A stretch of 64,000 bases of DNA, taken from JBBIRW01 sp037441565 (GTDB lineage Bacteria > Desulfobacterota > JBBIRW01). Of this stretch, positions 62,747 to 64,000 are shown in pieces (position 1 is the stretch's first letter; the number at the start of each line of letters is the position of its first letter). The DNA lies in contig JBBIRW010000005.1 of NCBI GenBank assembly GCA_037441565.1, forward strand, positions 124,001 to 188,000, written 5' to 3'. The translations under genes and the position numbers were made by a program. The notes beneath the pieces were generated by a model, which had not been told where the DNA came from, ran no database searches, and saw only the letters and a program-made list of their open reading frames with translations.

Positions 62747-64000
62747 ATGGCTAAGGAGGTATCAGCAACAAAGAGAGATAGATGGATAGACAGGATATTT
62801 GAATTTTTTGGAATGCATATTCCCTATGGTAGAAAGGATAAACTTCATATAGCTCCAAGGTTTTTTAAGATACTAGGCATCCTTGGAATAAGTTTTGTTG
62901 TTTTTTTCATCTTTCTTTTCGAATACAGCACCAGTCCCCGATTCTGCAAGAGCTGTCACATAATGGAGCCATATTATAAGGCATGGGAAACATCAAAACA
63001 TAACTTTGTTCCCTGTGTTGACTGCCACTACCCCCCTAACTTGAGGGATACATTATGGCTTAAGTATCAGGCCGTATCACAGGTGGTTAAATATGTTACG
63101 AAAACTTATAGCTCCAAGCCCTATGCGGAGATTGAGGATGCAAGCTGTCTGAGAAGTGGGTGTCATGAAAGAAGGCTTCTTGAAGGGAAGGTTACTTTCA
63201 AGAGGGGGATAATATTTGATCATAGACCTCATCTTCAGGATTTAAGAAGAGGAAAACAGTTAAGGTGCACATCTTGTCACTCCCAGATTGTTGTTGGGAA
63301 TCATATGGAGGTGACAGAAGGCACATGCTTCCTGTGTCATTTTAAGGGTATGAAACAGGGGAGGGTGGAGTTAGCGATAGGAGGATGCCCATCATGTCAT
63401 CTGCCTCCCGAGCAGGATATAAAGTTCATGGGGATAACATTTAATCATAAGGAGTTTGTTGGGAAAAGGCATGTTATGTGTCAGAAATGTCATCTTGATG
63501 CCATACAGGGAGAAGGGAAAGCAATAAAAGAGAGGTGTTTCAACTGTCATAATCAACCTGAAAGGATTGCTCAATTTGATAATATTGAGTTTATGCACAA
63601 AAATCATGCTTCTGAAAGAAACATAGAATGTTCACGATGCCATGAGGAGATAATGCATAAAGTGAAAACTGCTGTTGCACCACTTGAATATGATTGTTCA
63701 GTGTGTCATGAATCAAAACATCAGCCGCAGAAATTAATATACGCAGGCGTTGGTGGGAAGGGTGTTGATCCAATGCCTGATCCGATGTTTCTTGCACAGG
63801 TTGATTGTGTGGGATGTCATATAATGCCAAAAGGGACTGTTGAAGAAGCAGGATTCAAAGGGCTTACTTACAATGCAAGCGAGATTTCTTGTATAAGCTG
63901 CCATGGAAAAGAGATAAAGGGTGTTCTTGAGGGATGGAAGCAGATGGTGGAGGAGAAAATGAAGACATTGAAGAAGAAATTGGAGCAATCTGAGAGGCTT
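62747..64000 (+). CDS. NapC/NirT-like multihaem cytochrome c, partial (12 haem sites visible)
   Basis: The frame is open from ATG 62747 (GGAGG 8 bases upstream) to the window end, giving 418 residues and no stop. A cytoplasmic N-terminus of about 40 residues and one membrane helix (FFKILGILGISFVVFFIFLF) precede a NapC/NirT-like module starting SPRFCKSCHIMEPYYKAW. I count eleven CXXCH motifs and one CX4CH (CLRSGCH near residue 132). Membrane-anchored NapC-type proteins oxidise quinol, and larger relatives pass electrons between multihaem partners. It is probably another subunit of the bc complex. The C-terminus, still charged and helical at the end, lies outside the window. Confidence 0.9.
   Translation, partial: MAKEVSATKRDRWIDRIFEFFGMHIPYGRKDKLHIAPRFFKILGILGISFVVFFIFLFEYSTSPRFCKSCHIMEPYYKAWETSKHNFVPCVDCHYPPNLRDTLWLKYQAVSQVVKYVTKTYSSKPYAEIEDASCLRSGCHERRLLEGKVTFKRGIIFDHRPHLQDLRRGKQLRCTSCHSQIVVGNHMEVTEGTCFLCHFKGMKQGRVELAIGGCPSCHLPPEQDIKFMGITFNHKEFVGKRHVMCQKCHLDAIQGEGKAIKERCFNCHNQPERIAQFDNIEFMHKNHASERNIECSRCHEEIMHKVKTAVAPLEYDCSVCHESKHQPQKLIYAGVGGKGVDPMPDPMFLAQVDCVGCHIMPKGTVEEAGFKGLTYNASEISCISCHGKEIKGVLEGWKQMVEEKMKTLKKKLEQSERL

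Noticed and set aside
59782..64000. In-frame UGA selenocysteine codons in the cytochrome and Rieske genes, suggested by the nearby selB
   Set aside because: All of these frames are open without internal TGA, and every metal or haem ligand is an ordinary Cys or His codon.
1..64000. CRISPR arrays, insertion sequences, integrases or phage genes
   Set aside because: No regularly spaced repeats, transposase motifs or terminal inverted repeats were seen on reading; all long stretches are accounted for by housekeeping or respiratory genes.

Overview
This window looks like the chromosomal replication-origin region of a Gram-negative, anaerobically respiring bacterium. Base composition is moderately low in GC by eye (not computed). 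Lipoproteins, a SurA-type periplasmic foldase and multihaem cytochromes point to a diderm envelope. The F0-only ATP synthase operon, glutamate-1-semialdehyde haem synthesis, futalosine-type menaquinone genes and a cytochrome bc complex coupled to multihaem cytochromes resemble Desulfobacterota, Nitrospirota and neighbouring uncultured phyla. I cannot place it more precisely. I see no insertion sequences, phage genes or CRISPR arrays.

Layout. (1) 1-3668, minus strand: mnmE (its last codons lie outside the window), yidC, yidD, rnpA and rpmH, transcribed away from the origin. (2) 3669-5505: an AT-rich gap with a DnaA-box cluster, dnaA, and a second gap with more boxes, which I read as a bipartite oriC. 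(3) 4015-26801, plus strand apart from one small secreted protein: dnaN, gyrB, gyrA, a TPR lipoprotein, a HEAT-repeat protein of unknown function, gpsA, mfd, three parvulin-type foldases, pdxA, a phosphohexomutase and uvrA. The run ends at a bidirectional terminator. (4) 26871-29898, minus strand: hemL and an F0 operon (atpZ, atpI, atpB, atpE) without F1 genes; the c subunit carries much of a Na+-binding signature. (5) 30075-53179, plus strand: two complete but different complex I clusters fused head to tail. The first has 11 subunits (nuoABCDHIJKLMN, no NADH module) and the second has all 14 (nuoA-N). (6) 53131-56767, minus strand: selB, a CitE-like lyase and a methylmalonyl-CoA-decarboxylase-like crotonase. 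(7) 56844-59614, plus strand: ubiD- and ubiA-type menaquinone genes, a single-domain response regulator and tRNA-Ala(CGC). (8) 59782 to the end, plus strand: Rieske protein, cytochrome b6, subunit IV, a 9-haem cytochrome and a 12-haem NapC-like cytochrome that runs off the window.

Together, regions 4-8 describe a membrane energy chain. Two kinds of complex I (one probably NADH-linked, one with an unknown donor) would reduce a menaquinone pool made with the UbiD/UbiA pair. A low-potential Rieske/b6 complex would oxidise menaquinol and hand electrons to multihaem cytochromes in place of cytochrome c1 or f. The resulting ion gradient would feed an F0 ring that may be sodium-responsive. The most unusual features are the 25-gene double complex I locus and the bc complex with a predicted covalent haem c_n, a Rieske centre lacking the two hydrogen-bond donors that raise its potential, and at least 21 c-type haems in the two attached cytochromes.
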